A DNA stretch of 64,000 nucleotides from Neocallimastix lanati (nom. inval.) (GCA_016946835.1 JACVTC010000115.1:166001-230000); one strand, 5' to 3'. Shown: positions 36,971 through 50,213, numbered from the stretch's first letter. Notes: generated by a model from the sequence alone, not told the origin. Translations and numbers: made by a program.

Positions 36971-37982
36971 TAATTTATCAGAAAAAGGAAAAAAGGAATT
37001 ATTCGAAGGAATGAAAGGTTTTTCTTTTCTTTCATTTATGTTTTGTATTTTAATAAAAAAAATAAACAATAAAAAAAACAATATGTACTTTTTTTTTATT
37101 TTTTCTTTTTTATTTTTGAAATTTATTACATATATTATTTATAAAAATTAGATTAAGATAGATCTTATTAAAAATAATATCCCTATTATTATTATTTTTA
37201 TTATTATTATTTGCATAATGTATCATTTGAAATACTAATAAAATTTTTGTTTAAAAAATTCCGGGTGTAGGTTAACCATAATAACAATAATAATTTATCA
37301 AGGACAGTATAATAGATTTTAATTAATTGGGGTTATATTTTGATGATGACCATTTTTTTTCTTTATTCTATTTTTTTCATTATGCCTTTTTTGTTATTAT
37401 ACTTTTTTTTTTTTTTAATATATTGGAATAATATTTATGAATATTAATATTAATATTTTTTCTATATATAAATATTTTTTACAATGGTCAATATTTATAT
37501 AATATGAAAATTTAAATATTTATGAATATTAATATTAAATGGTCTTTCCACATTTAAATCCACATAGTTATTTATAATTATTTATATGAAATATATTCGA
37601 AAGGTGAAAAATATGATTCAATGTTAATTTTAATTATTTTTTTTTTTTTTTTCAGTGGTGATGAATACTGGTTTTATGTATATAAATTTTCATTTTTATA
37701 AAATTTAAAATTCTTTTAAAACATATGTTAAAACAGATTAAGTTTAGCAAGTATTAAAGGTATTTATAATGTAATGAATAATTATTAATATTAATATTAA
37801 TATAATGCATTATATTATTGTAAGTTTTAAAGTATAATAAATAAATATTTTTTATTTTATTTTATTTTATTTTATTTTATTTTATTTTTTTATTTGTTTT
37901 TTACTTTTTGTATCACTCTTTTAAAACATAGAAGTGGTAATATAAAAGAGACAATTTTGAATATTAAAAAACATCGGGTTAA

Positions 37983-38025
<43 letters not shown>

Positions 38026-41000
38026 ATGAATAAATGAATAGCTTTATAATTAAACAATAATAAAACAATTAAAGTTAAGATTTTACGCTATAAAATAATT
38101 TGAATTATCATTAATCATTTGGTACAAAATCATAAAATACGTGATATACTATAAATTTTGAAAAATGTATACATTATTTTTGTAAAAAGTATTTAAATAA
38201 AGTTTATTATTTATTAAACTTTTTTAAAAGCTTAATAACTAATAAGTTTATTTAATATCTAATACTATTTTTTTGTACTTAAAAATTTTTTATAATAAAT
38301 AAAAAAAAAATTTTTTTATATTCATTAAAATTATATATATTTTTTATAATCAAAAAAGAAAAAAAAAACTTTTATTAAAAATCTTTTATATTATAAATTA
38401 AAGTTTTTTTGTAAAAATTTATATTAAAAGGTTTTTATATTATAAATTAAAGTTATTTTGTAAAAAAAATAAACTAAAGATATAATGTTGTATTCAATTA
38501 TTTTTTGATCACAAAAAAAGCCTTTTTAATTACACAGAAAGTTTGTAGAGGTTCATATGAAAATATATGAATATAGATATAATAAATATCATAAGTATAT
38601 ATTAAATGAAACTTACTATAATAGTCTTAATTAAAATCAATATCTGGATTATTTCTTTTTTATGTACATACAATAAATATCTTTTTTAAATTGTTCTAAT
38701 TATATGAATTTTATAAAAAAAAATTTATCAGCTTTTAGAGAAAATTATTAGATAATAATTATAACTTCTATTTGTAATAATTAATCATAATAAATAATCA
38801 TTAATTATAATAAATAATTATAATATAAAATTCTTAATAACAATAATAATCAACAATAAAAAATGACAACATTTATAAATTATAATAATATTAGTGCTAA
38901 TTATTTTTATTTAGTTTTATCCTATAAGTATTCTTATCGGGATTATATAAAAGCTATATTGTCATCTAATAACATATATTTCTCTTTTAAATTAATATAT
39001 GTAAGTACTACTACATAAATAGTTTTTAATAATAATTAGATAATAATAATAATAGTAATAATAATAAGATAGAAGTAACAATACCTATTAATTTATTGCT
39101 TATAATAATTTTTACGGTAGTTTTATAAATTAAAGAACTTTTTTTCTCTTTTTTTTAATTAATAATATATACTATTTTTAATTAATTGAATTTAATATTT
39201 CACATGAACAATAACATGATTTATTTTAAAAATTAATAATACTAAATTTTTATTTATGTATATATTTACTTTAGATTAAGAAAAAAAAAAAAAAGATACC
39301 TTTATTTTAAAGAATTCAATTTAAATGACACCTACTATATTTAGTAGACATAAAATGGATATTAAAAAAAGTTATCTATAATTACTAAAAGGAAAGTAAA
39401 AAAGCTAATATTGTAAAGAAAATTAGATAACAATAACTATTAAGAAAGAATAAATAAAAGTATTAATATTATATTGAAGTGGATTTAAAATGAATTATAT
39501 ACTATTTAATTAATGATGAAATGTTATTTTTTTTATTCATAAAATCATATATTAAATTATTTTTAAAAAAGAAAAAAGAAATTAAAATAAAAATAAACTA
39601 AAATAAAACATTTTTTGTTTCTCATTAATATATATATATATATTATTATGACGATTTATTAAAAAAAAAACGAAACAAAAAAACATATGAGATAAAAATA
39701 AATAAATGAATAAATAAATGAATAAATAAATAAATAAATAAATAAAGAAAACTGTTTTAATATTAAATTTAAGGTTTTAAGAATATCACAATGTAATAAC
39801 TTTAACAACCTTTTTATATTAACAATATAAAAAATGCCACATTTTTATTTTTATATTAAAGAGCAAACAAACAAAAAAAAATTAGTTATAATAATAATTA
39901 TTTTTTAATACCAAAAGAATTTTAATTATTATAATTTCTATTCAATATGAAGGTATTAATATTAATAAATATTACATAAAATAAAAATGCATGAATGAAT
40001 GGATAAAAATATTACATAAATTATAAATTAATTATTTTTAAACTATAAATAAATAGTAGTAAATGGTTGATGAAAAATAGTTGAAGATAGTAGAATGTAA
40101 ATACTAAATTGTAATAATTAAGAAGTAATAAATAATATTATAAAAAAAAAAAGAAAACTTAATTTTTATTATTAAATAAAAAAACTAAATGGATATTTAA
40201 ATATGTGATATACTTTATTAAAATTTTTTTAATATTTTAATATATATATTCCTTTCAGATGCTTTAAATTAAAAATTTAACATAATTATAAGTTATAATA
40301 TTTTTATTTAATATGTTACTATTTCTTTTTTTGGTTTAGTTTGGTTTGAAATTTTAAGATTTGAATTTTTAAATTAAATATAAATTAATTAAAAGATAAT
40401 AAAAAAAAAACTTCAATATATTAATATATTATGAGATAACTATTTGTATATATATGTAAAAATAATCATTCCTTTTCCGTTGTGCTTAATTTACGAATTC
40501 TTGTACAAAATTGTGTAACATCTTAATTTAGAATAATTAAATTTTTTAAGATTATTAAAAATTCTATATATGGTAAGATTTAATTATTGCATCCAAATAA
40601 GGTAATATTTAATCTCCCTTATTTTTTTTTATAAAAAATTTTTAATCCAACATCCAAGATACTACTTTTCATATATGAAAAAAAAATATTTTGATAAAAG
40701 TCCTTTTTTTTTTTTTTATTTCACTTTTTTTCTTATTTCTTTTTTTAAACATATTTTTTGTTGTATATACATACAATATATGTATATATAATTTTTTTAT
40801 ACATATTAAAATTGACGTTTAATTAAATGATATTTAATATAATATTAATTAGTAAAATTTTGAACAATAATCTTTTGGTATTGGTTATATGTATAACTTC
40901 AGTTCAAGATTAACAAATCGTTCCTTTACTTATTATGCTTAAAATATATTCTTTTGTGTATTAATAAAATGATTATTTTTGCATAAAAGATAGGTTAATC

Positions 41001-42594
41001 TTCTTGTGATATTTCCTTAACACACTCACTATTTTATTGTTAAGTTTTACTACATGCTTTAAACACATCAGTCGTTAACTGCTTTATAAGCGATTTATCA
41101 TAGTTTTTGTCATCTGTACCACGTTATTTCATCTCCTTTCATAATTTTTTTTTAAATATTAATAGGAAAAATACAATAGCTTATAATATTAAAATTATTA
41201 ATAAAAACATTATAATATATTAAATGGAAATTTTTACTAATTCACAAAAATGAGATTAAAATTGAAAATAATAATAAAAAAAAAAAGTGAATAATAAATA
41301 TAAAAAGTGAAAAACTAAATAATTATTTTAAAGAAATAAATAAATTTTAATATAAACCAAATTATATAATATTCATTTATTATAATATATTAGCAATATA
41401 TAATATATTTATTAAAATATATTAGGTAAAAAATCATTATATTATAAAAAAATAAATAAATATTATGAATAAATTTAAAATTATTCTTTTATTATCCAAT
41501 TATAATGTATTATATATTAAATATATTTATTATATATACAATTAAGATCCAATCATAAATTCGTTGTCTATATACTTAATATATATATAAATATTCCCTT
41601 AGTTTTACCCAATCATTTGACAGTCCATGTGCCACAAACACTCTCCTTGATAAATTCAAATAAATATAATTTTTGAATATTGTAAATATATTTTAACTTT
41701 ATTAATTTCAAAAGATAAATATGTATATATATAATAATATAATACTATAATAATTAAATATTTTAATATACTAATGCAATATAAATATATAGAATAATAA
41801 TATTATTTAAATTAATATATATTTAAATTAACAGACATATGTAATAAATATATTGAATAAAATTTTATCCATAATAATATTGAGTCTCTTTCAATGTTAA
41901 TAATAGTTTAGAGTATATATATTAAATGAATAACGGTAAATTAATATAAAATTTATTAATATTCATAAATTAAATAAATAAATAAATAATAAATAAATAA
42001 ATAAATGAATTAATTTATATATATATATATGTTAAAGTGTATAGGCGCATATATAAAATATATGAAATAAATGAAATATGTTTCTACGTATTTGTAACAT
42101 GTAGTTAAATGTATATTTAATAATTAAATTTTCTTTAAGTGGTGCTAAAAATTTTCTTTAATGGCGATTTTTTTCTAGATAATAAAATTTATAGTGAAAT
42201 AGTAAATTAATATATAGAATTACACATATTTATTTATATAAAATATATTAGAACCATATATTATGAATTAAATGAAAAATCTTTAAAAACCTAACCTTTA
42301 AATATTGATATAAATTCAAATTTATATTAATACTTTTCAATATATTATATGTCTTTAGTGAATTGTTTATAATTAAATATATATATAAAATAAAAATTAA
42401 TTTAAAATAATAATAAATAAGATTTAACAATTATTTATTTATTATATAATTTATATTAAACAAAAATTTTTATTTCATTTTAATTCTTTTTTTTTTTTTT
42501 TTTTTATCATCTTTTTTTCTTCTTAAAAAATTATAAAAGTAGTAATTTTTTCTTGTATTTTATATTATAAATTTAGTTAAATTCATTTTTTTTT

Positions 42595-42654
<60 letters not shown>

Positions 42655-42792
42655 GCATTAAAAGTATAGGAATATTTATTAAATATATTGAAAAAAAAAA
42701 TAATAAAAAAAATAATCTTAAAAAAAAGGGAAATAGATTTAGTACTTTTTCCTTATTTCTGAATAAAAAGTTTATATTTAATATAATAAAAG

Positions 42793-42850
<58 letters not shown>

Positions 42851-43582
42851 TTTAATCGAATTAAATATTTGTTACTTTACTCTATATTTTAAAAAGTAAA
42901 CTCTTGTAATATTTAATTTATTGAACTTTTTAATTTATAGAAGAAGTAAATTTGAAACATAAAAAGTAAATATAATCTTTTATAGTTATATTAAATATAT
43001 AAAAAAAATAGACATATATATAAGAGAAAAAAAAAAAAAGCTATAATATAAAGTAAATTTTTAAAAAGAAGTGGAAAGTAATTTAGGAAAATAAAATTTC
43101 TGACATAAAAAAGTATAAAAATAAATTTATATATTTATTATATAAGGTTTTGAATTAAAATTTATTGTATATAGTATAGTTTTTTTTTTTTTTTTTAATT
43201 TATTTAATTATAAAAAATTTAATTTATGCTTTAAATTCTAATAAAGTAAAAAAAAGAAAAGATAACAAAAAATAAAAGAAATATAAAGTTTAAATCTATT
43301 ATATATATACATTTTTTAAAATAAAATAAAAAAAAAAAAACAAACCATTTAAATCGGTATATATCATCTTTATTTATATAGTATAATAAAAATAATAATT
43401 AATAATAGAAATAATTTGAAAATAGACATACAATAAAATATATAAAACTTTTTTTGCTTTAATTATAAAATATATTAATTTTTAATTTTTTAATTTTTTT
43501 TTTTTTATGAAATGCTCAATTATAGATTTTACTATAAGAAATTTTTAATCTAAATACCAAATAAAAAATACATAATACTACA
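35551..43582. other. 8 kb gene-poor tract upstream of the homeobox gene
   Basis: No supportable gene. It contains long poly-A/poly-T tracts (about 36780, 36942-36965, 42600-42648, 42800-42843), TTTTA (37852-37885) and AAAT (37983-38036) arrays. Two small coding-like patches are noted: 36633-36722 (plus, reads CIVIDKYNGHNLIDNTIGGH) and 40995-41140 (minus, reads DDKNYDKSLIKQLTTDVFK). The last kilobase is the presumed promoter and leader of the homeobox gene and carries the two longest homopolymers. Confidence 0.5.
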
Positions 43583-45715
43583 ATGATGTCAGTAGCAAGA
43601 AAGAGTGTTGATTCGTTATCAACGACTAATAATCCTTTATTAAATACTAATTCAACGACAATAACAACCAAAGATCAAAAATTACAGTCATTTTCATACA
43701 GCAATATACCAGAAGTTAAAAATGAGATAAAGAAAACCGAAGGAGAAAAAGAAAATAAGGATACAGGTAATGATGATAATAAACCAAATAGTACATACAA
43801 AAAAAGAAGTAGAGCTACTCCAGAACAATTAGCTATTTTAGAAGCTACATTTGAAAAGAATACTTCACCCAATAGTAAGCTTCGTGAAGCTTTAGCAGAA
43901 AAGGTTCATATGTCTGAACGTTCAATTCAAATTTGGTTCCAAAATCGTCGTGCAAAAGTTAAGAATACTCAAAAGCGTAATCAACAAGCTGCTCTTCAAG
44001 ATCATTTATTGAAAAATCAATTATTCTATCAATATCCAGGAGCAATGTATGCAGGTTATCCACCTTATGGTCAACCAATGTATCAACCAGATATGACAAA
44101 AGTAATGAATCGTTCAAAAAGTATTGATGTCAGCAATATGTATGGTCAAACGTTAAATTCAGTACCTGAAGGTGCTATTGCCAATCCTGCATTAGGTAGA
44201 TTAAGATTTCCTCAAGTTCAAGGAGGAATTAATCTTCCAATTGGTGCTGAATATGGTGCTAGAACTGGTCTTGCTGCCCAAAATATATCTATGTTAAAAC
44301 CAGAACTTTCCAATAATTATTTAGTTCCTAGCCCAGAAAAGAATTACTATAACTTTACGAATAATGCATTAGTTATTGGTTCTTGGAGAAGAATTGCTGT
44401 TCCAAATGATCCAGATAGTTTAAGATGTAGTTTCAGTGTTGTTGAAAAGCGAATTAGATGGTTAATAAAAGAACAAAATATTCGTTTTAAAGTAGAATTT
44501 CCATTTACCTCAATTGGTCAAATTGTATTGGAGCCATTTAATGGAACTGTTAGTAATGGTAAATTATTTATTACACTTATTAAGGCACCACAATTTTGGA
44601 TGGAAACCAATGGTCCAACTAATCCAACTTGGAATTTAAGTGGAGATTTTACAGAACGACAACAAGCTACCAATGTCTATACACATGTTCTTGAAGGTGA
44701 TTATAATCATTTAAAGAATGAAGTTGATACTGTTGTTCGTAGTTCACCAGATTTAAGACAACTCTGTCGTATTGTTCAACCAACTGCTGCAACTCAAGCA
44801 AATTTATTATATCAACAAAATCATTTCCAAAGACGTCAATCATGTCCAGCTGGCCTTTTATTAAATCCAAATAATCAATACCTTACAGGAAATAGGCGTT
44901 TATCTATTCCCTCTTCAAGTGGTCTTGTTACTATTCCACAAAATGTTGTAGTTCCATTAGTTCAACAACCAATATTAGAACCATCAACTCAAATGATTCA
45001 GGCAACTGCAACTGCAACTGCATCAGCTCCATTAGTTAAAACTGCTACCATTGGAAATGGATTTGTTACGCCACAAACAATGACTCAAGCAGTGAGTCCA
45101 GCTCTTATTCAAAAAATGCAATTAACATCTCCAGTTCAACCTACTGGTGCTGCTACAGCTGTTGTTGGTGCTGATAGTGCTACTGTTCAATTACAAAACG
45201 CTGCTGCTTTAAATATTCAAAAACCAGTCGTTGCTGCTTCTGCAGTGTCACCGGTACAAATTAATAAAACTACTATCCCAAATCAAGCATTACCAGGAGG
45301 AGCTACTCAAGTTAGTCCAGTTGTTTCATTAGATACTATCACTGAAAATACTATCCAATCTGCTGCCGCCTCCGCTACAGCTACAGCTACAACTAATATA
45401 ATTAATCCATTAACATTAAGTGCTGCCACAGCTACTGCCTCTTCTAATAATTCATCAGAATTTTTAAGTTCTAATCCATCTATTACAAAAACTGGGGGTT
45501 TTATAATGGATAATTTAAATATTATGAATGGTGCTCAATTAACAACTCAATCAAATGAAGACTTAAATTTACTTACCTCTACTGATGGTAGTGATAATAC
45601 CCTTTCAACCTTAGGAAATAATTTATCTTTACAAAATTCAGAAACTTTCGATTTAGGAATTGATGATAATCAATTCTTAATAAATTTTCCAGATATAGAT
45701 AAGAATTTTATGTAA
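43583..45715 (+). CDS. Homeodomain transcription factor with fungal C-terminal domain
   Basis: Single-exon 710-residue nuclear DNA-binding protein. Residues 1-70 are disordered and rich in Ser, Thr and Lys. The homeodomain spans about 73-132 (KKRSRATPEQLAILEATF ... SIQIWFQNRRAKVKNTQKRN), with the recognition helix at 113-128 and canonical WFQNRRAK; it has the typical (non-TALE) length. A second conserved block at about 255-397 begins ALVIGSWRRIAVP and includes FPFTSIGQIVLEPF and DFTERQQATNVYTHVLEGD. This arrangement is known from Pho2-like fungal homeodomain proteins and supports a fungal source. The remainder is Gln/Ala/Thr/Asn-rich, with ATATATASA-type alanine repeats, and looks like an activation region with an acidic C-terminus (LGIDDNQFLINFPDIDKNFM). 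The start is the first of two adjacent ATGs. Target genes cannot be told from sequence. Confidence 0.93.
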   Translation: MMSVARKSVDSLSTTNNPLLNTNSTTITTKDQKLQSFSYSNIPEVKNEIKKTEGEKENKDTGNDDNKPNSTYKKRSRATPEQLAILEATFEKNTSPNSKLREALAEKVHMSERSIQIWFQNRRAKVKNTQKRNQQAALQDHLLKNQLFYQYPGAMYAGYPPYGQPMYQPDMTKVMNRSKSIDVSNMYGQTLNSVPEGAIANPALGRLRFPQVQGGINLPIGAEYGARTGLAAQNISMLKPELSNNYLVPSPEKNYYNFTNNALVIGSWRRIAVPNDPDSLRCSFSVVEKRIRWLIKEQNIRFKVEFPFTSIGQIVLEPFNGTVSNGKLFITLIKAPQFWMETNGPTNPTWNLSGDFTERQQATNVYTHVLEGDYNHLKNEVDTVVRSSPDLRQLCRIVQPTAATQANLLYQQNHFQRRQSCPAGLLLNPNNQYLTGNRRLSIPSSSGLVTIPQNVVVPLVQQPILEPSTQMIQATATATASAPLVKTATIGNGFVTPQTMTQAVSPALIQKMQLTSPVQPTGAATAVVGADSATVQLQNAAALNIQKPVVAASAVSPVQINKTTIPNQALPGGATQVSPVVSLDTITENTIQSAAASATATATTNIINPLTLSAATATASSNNSSEFLSSNPSITKTGGFIMDNLNIMNGAQLTTQSNEDLNLLTSTDGSDNTLSTLGNNLSLQNSETFDLGIDDNQFLINFPDIDKNFM

Positions 45716-47416
45716 ATAGAAAGATAATATTTTTTTTTTAAAAAAAAGATACAAAACCAAAAATCAAAAAACAAAATAAAACAAAAAAAAATATAAAAAT
45801 ACAAATTTAATTATGCAACATTTGATTTATTAATGAATAATATATATATAATTAAACATCATAATTATTAAAAGTTATTCCATTTATTTACACCATAAAT
45901 ATAATATTTTAAAAAAAAATTTTTTTACCAAAAAAAAAATTCAATAAAGGAAAAACTATAGTAAATCATTGAAGTTTTAATATATATATTTAATAATTTA
46001 ATTAAAGATAATATAAAAATTAATTCTAATTCCATATTAAAAAAAAAAAAAAAGTAAAAAAGAGATTTAAATGAAAAAAAAAAGTTAATTTTTTTTTATA
46101 AATACTTTTTTTTTTTTATTATTTATTAAGGAAGTAGATATTTATCGTTATTTTTTAATTTTTAATTTTTTTTTTATTATTTTAAATTTAAAAAAATCTA
46201 TATTTTATTTAAAAAATGTAATAAATATATATATATATGATACCATAACTTATAAACGGATATCATATGTATAATGTTATTACATATTATATATATATTT
46301 TCACATTAATATTATTTATTTTAAGTTTTTATAATTTAATCCTTTTTTTTTTTTTTTTTCTTAAGAAGAAAAAAGAAAACGAACAAACAAAAAGCAGAAA
46401 AAAAAAAAAAAAAAAAAAAAAAAAGGAAAGAAAGAAAGAAAGAAACAAAAAATTATAAAAAAAAAATTAAAAATATTTAAAATAATTTTTTATTTTTTTG
46501 CTCTTTTTTCTTTTTCTTTTTTCTTTTTTCTTTTTCTTTTCTTTTCTTTTTTTTTTCTCTCTTTCATTCCTTCACTATCAATTGTAAATAATGTTTAATG
46601 AAAAAAAAAATTTTTTATAATTTTATTCTATCTTTTTTTTTTTTATAAAAAATATTTATATACTATTTATTTTATTATTTTAATATTTTAATATTTTTTA
46701 TTTTATAAAATTTTAATATTTATATTTTTTTATAAAAAAAAAATTACAATTAATAAAATGAAATAGGATATAAATAATGAGAAAAAGAAAAAAAAATTTT
46801 TTTATAGTATAGATATATATATTTAAATTAAATTAAATATATATTTAAAATTGATTTATATAGTTTTAACCCTACCCTTTATTGTTTATTATTTTTTTTT
46901 TTTTTTATAAAAAAAAATATGTATATATAAAAAAAAATATTACAATCATTTTTTATTATATATATAATGTATAATTTAAGAGCTTAACCAAGTTGAAGAA
47001 CTTGAACTAAAAAAAATTTTAATTATACAAATATTATAGCTTTATATTTTATTAAATATTTTTTATATATAGTTATTTTATTTTTTATTTTTTTATTATT
47101 TTATTTTATTTTTATTTTTATTTTTTTATTTTTAATTTTTATAATTTAATAATTGACATAATTTAATTTTTTTTTTTTTAATATACTATCTTTTCTTTAT
47201 TCTTTATTATATTTTTTATTTTTTTTATTTTTTTTTTTGTTTTTATTTTTATTTTATTTTATTATATTTTTTATTATTTTATTATTATTATTTTATTTTA
47301 TTATATTTTTTATTTTTTTATTATTTTATTTTGTTTTAATTTTTTTTATTTTTTTTCTTCTTATTTTTATAAAATTTCTTAGTTTTATTTTTATTAATTA
47401 ATGTAATAATAACAAA

Positions 47417-47491
<75 letters not shown>

Positions 47492-47640
47492 ACAAATAAA
47501 TAAATAAATAATAAATAATATTAATCTAAAAAATCAAAAAAAAAAAAAACAAAAAACAAAAAAAGTGTATGTTGTTATTATTGTTATATATATATATATA
47601 TATTTATTTTTTTTTTTTTTTATTTTTTTTTTTTTTTTAG
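45716..47640. other. Intergenic, no gene seen
   Basis: A T-to-A homopolymer switch begins about 14 bp after the homeobox stop (about 45730-45747). The rest is AT-rich, with poly-A at about 46399-46424, a polypyrimidine CTTTT stretch (about 46500-46570) and an (AAAT)n array of about 100 bp (47413-47511). Confidence 0.5.
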
Positions 47641-48297
47641 ATGTCAGAGGTAAGAAAATCTTTTTATTATATGTCACAGAAATATACTTATTTTGCAAAA
47701 ACTCAAAATGAAATTATATAAAGCCATTAAAAAAAGAGGTTCTAATTATTATAATTTAGATGAATTTGAAGAATTAACTGAAAATTATAATAGAATGTGC
47801 AAAATTATTCATTATATGTGTAATATTTATAGGAAAGCTGAATACTAACATTGGATCAATACAGGATATGAAATATATGAAATCGCATAATCCAAAGAAA
47901 GCTTGGAAATGGCATAAAAACAACAGTAAAAGTAGATAAATTTTAAAAATATGTTAAATTTTCCTAGTAAAGAAACAAAAAATGGTAAATTAGCTACTTC
48001 TACTAACGAATAGTTCGAAGTATGGCACGTTCACTATATATATATATATAAAAAAAAAGAAAAAAAAAAAAAAAAAACTTGCATCAAGCCAATCATGATA
48101 ATCAATAAGTTCATTAATCGAATGGTCTTAATAAAAATTTTTCTAAACGGTTCAATCAGGTTTTTACGAGACATAATGAATGGGAATATAAATTAAGACA
48201 TCAGTATAGAAGAAATTTAAAGAAGTAATATTAGCTACTCCAAAGTATAAAGCTTCAGACCAAGATAGAATTCTTATTGAATGAAAATGAAATTTTT

Positions 48298-48340
<43 letters not shown>

Positions 48341-48400
48341 CATTCAAGTCAAGACAAAGTAGTTATACCTTTAAAAAACTAAAAATTTTTTTTTTTTTTT

Positions 48401-48511
48401 ACTATACCTAACTTTAACTTAGAGATGGTACCTACTTTTTTTTTTTTTTTTTTTTACTATACCTAACTTTAACTTAGAGATGGTACCTACTTTTTTTTTT
48501 TTTTTTTTTAA
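48401..48511. repeat. 55-bp direct tandem repeat
   Basis: ACTATACCTAACTTTAAC followed by TTAGAGATGGTACCTAC plus a T-run occurs twice, exactly in tandem (48401 and 48456), inside the LINE remnant. The unit ends in poly-T, which may have promoted slippage. Confidence 0.9.
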
Positions 48512-48603
48512 ATGATTTAAAATTGAAAACCCCAATCGTACATATATATAGAGAGAGAGTGAACAATAAAATTAGTTAGAAAGTAAAAAAAAAGCAAAGA
48601 AAA

Positions 48604-48636
48604 GCACTTTTATTCCATAAAAGTGTTTTTCTTTTT
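48604..48636 (+). other. Hairpin followed by T-run, terminator-like
   Basis: GCACTTTTAT (48604-48613) pairs with ATAAAAGTGT (48617-48626) across a 3-base loop: nine Watson-Crick pairs and one G-T pair. TTTTCTTTTT follows at once. The shape is that of an intrinsic terminator or a Pol III stop. It lies within LINE debris, so a functional role is uncertain. Confidence 0.45.
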
Positions 48637-49012
48637 AAGAATCTTCATAATTCCGTATCCCTTTTTTTAAACGAATGTTTTTTTGTTTTTTGTTTTCTGG
48701 TATTAGATATTGGGATGAGTTAAATTACGTATGATGCACCTCTCTACTTAACTTGGATCAAACAAAAAGAAAAAAAAAGAAAAGAACTTGAGAAGTAGAA
48801 GAAGAAGACAACTCGTTCATTCAGGATGATACTGAATGGATTGAATGTTTTTTTTTTTTTAATGGTAATGGGCAATAATAGCTTTACCTTCCCTTTTTAT
48901 TTTATTTTATTTTATTTTATTTTTTTTTATTTTATTTTTTTAATAAATAATAAAGAACTTTAACATTCCTTCCTCCTCTTTCGGGGAGAAATGAACGATT
49001 GTTCAGGTTAAG

Positions 49013-49054
<42 letters not shown>

Positions 49055-49140
49055 AAAAATATCTTAATCGAAGCAAAATGGAAAAAAAAAAACACCAAAT
49101 GTATTATTATCTTCCGATTTTTACTTTTAAGAGATATATC

Positions 49141-49182
49141 ACGTCTATTTGTAGACGTCATGTATGCATACGTGCATACATG
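49141..49182. other. Two adjacent perfect hairpins
   Basis: The first is ACGTCTA, loop TTTG, TAGACGT (49141-49158; 7-bp stem). The second is CATGTATGCA, loop TACG, TGCATACATG (49159-49182; 10-bp stem). They abut without a spacer. Perfect pairing with mixed base content is unusual in this AT-rich setting. Confidence 0.6.
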
Positions 49183-50000
49183 GAATAAAGAAAGTAATTG
49201 TAAACTTTTTTTACTGGGGATAAGAGATATGGTAGGAAAATCAATCCATCAAAGGCTAAGACTTACTAAGTAAGAAAACTAAAAATATAAAATTTAAGAA
49301 AACTAGTGACTACCTAAAATTCCAACTTTAAGTATCTTGAATATTGTTCAATATATTAGATAGTAATGGGAAACACCTGTTGTCATCACACACAGATATA
49401 AATAATATGGAATTAAATAAAATACGGATTCTGACAGTGGTAACGAAGAATATAATATTATTAATGTTAAAAGTGAAAATCATAGTATCGTTACTAGTAA
49501 TATAGTGAATAGGCCAATTGATGGGAAATCGTGTTAATATATTAGTAATTTTCTGAATAAATGAATGTAGAAATATATATATGTATAGATGCGGTGTAAC
49601 GTGATTACCAATGATATAACTTCTTTCTTAGTAGAAGAGAAGAGATGTAGCCATTATTGATTTAAATTATATAAAAAAAAAAAAAAAAAAAAAAAAGGAA
49701 AGGAATGGAATGGGATGTTTTTTTTGGTTAATAACTAAATCATTTCAGGTGATTATTCTAAAATGTCATTCTTGGATAGCGGATCTGTCTATGAATCTCT
49801 CTCTTTACAGTAGAAATTATACCAAAGAGTTAAAGGACTAGTATTCGACAAGGATTGCTATTTCCGAATGGTAAAAGCACAAGCTCATACATAGGTGTGT
49901 CAACGCTGAAAATGCAGGTAAAAATAGGCTACAGGCTAGCAGGGCTAATGCTCTTCGAAGGGGAGAGAGAGAGGAGAGGATCATGACCATGGTATAATTT

Positions 50001-50136
50001 TCTTTTTTTTAAGATTAGTCAATTCAAACCCTAATCCTGAGAAAGAATTTCATTTTTTTTTTTTTTTAAAACAGAAATCTTATAAATCTTTGTAAATCTT
50101 GAATCTTTGAGGGAGGTGAGGTTCGTTGCCTATGAA

Positions 50137-50180
<44 letters not shown>

Positions 50181-50213
50181 AATTTATATATTCACTTTAT
50201 TTTGAATAATAAT

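Larger units (their letters stand above)
47641..50000 (+). pseudogene. Non-LTR (LINE-type) retrotransposon remnant
   Basis: Plus-strand debris with LINE polymerase motifs in order. YNRMCKIIHYMCNIYRKA then NPKKAWKWHKNNSKSR (about 47790-47936) resemble the segment just before the reverse transcriptase. FKEVILATPKYKASDQDRI (about 48217-48275) is the RT entry motif. FIQDDTEWIE (about 48818-48847) sits where the catalytic FADDT motif is expected, with the first Asp missing from the usual x-D-D spacing. RKINPSKAKT (about 49232-49262) is the thumb-region motif. YTKELKD and KHKLIHRCVNAENAGKNRLQ then ASRANALRRGERER (about 49806-49977) appear to be a C-terminal domain. Stops, shifts and long T-runs break it throughout. 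It is notably richer in GC than the flanks. Confidence 0.6.

Noticed and set aside
43675-44870. Minus-strand frames of 65 and 67 codons inside the homeobox gene
   Set aside because: Antisense shadows of a well-supported 710-codon gene.
50107-50137. GAGGTTCGTTGCC next to a poly-T run, resembling a Pol III B box and terminator
   Set aside because: The hairpin GGTTC/GAACC has a nine-base loop, no A box lies at tRNA spacing, and no cloverleaf can be drawn.
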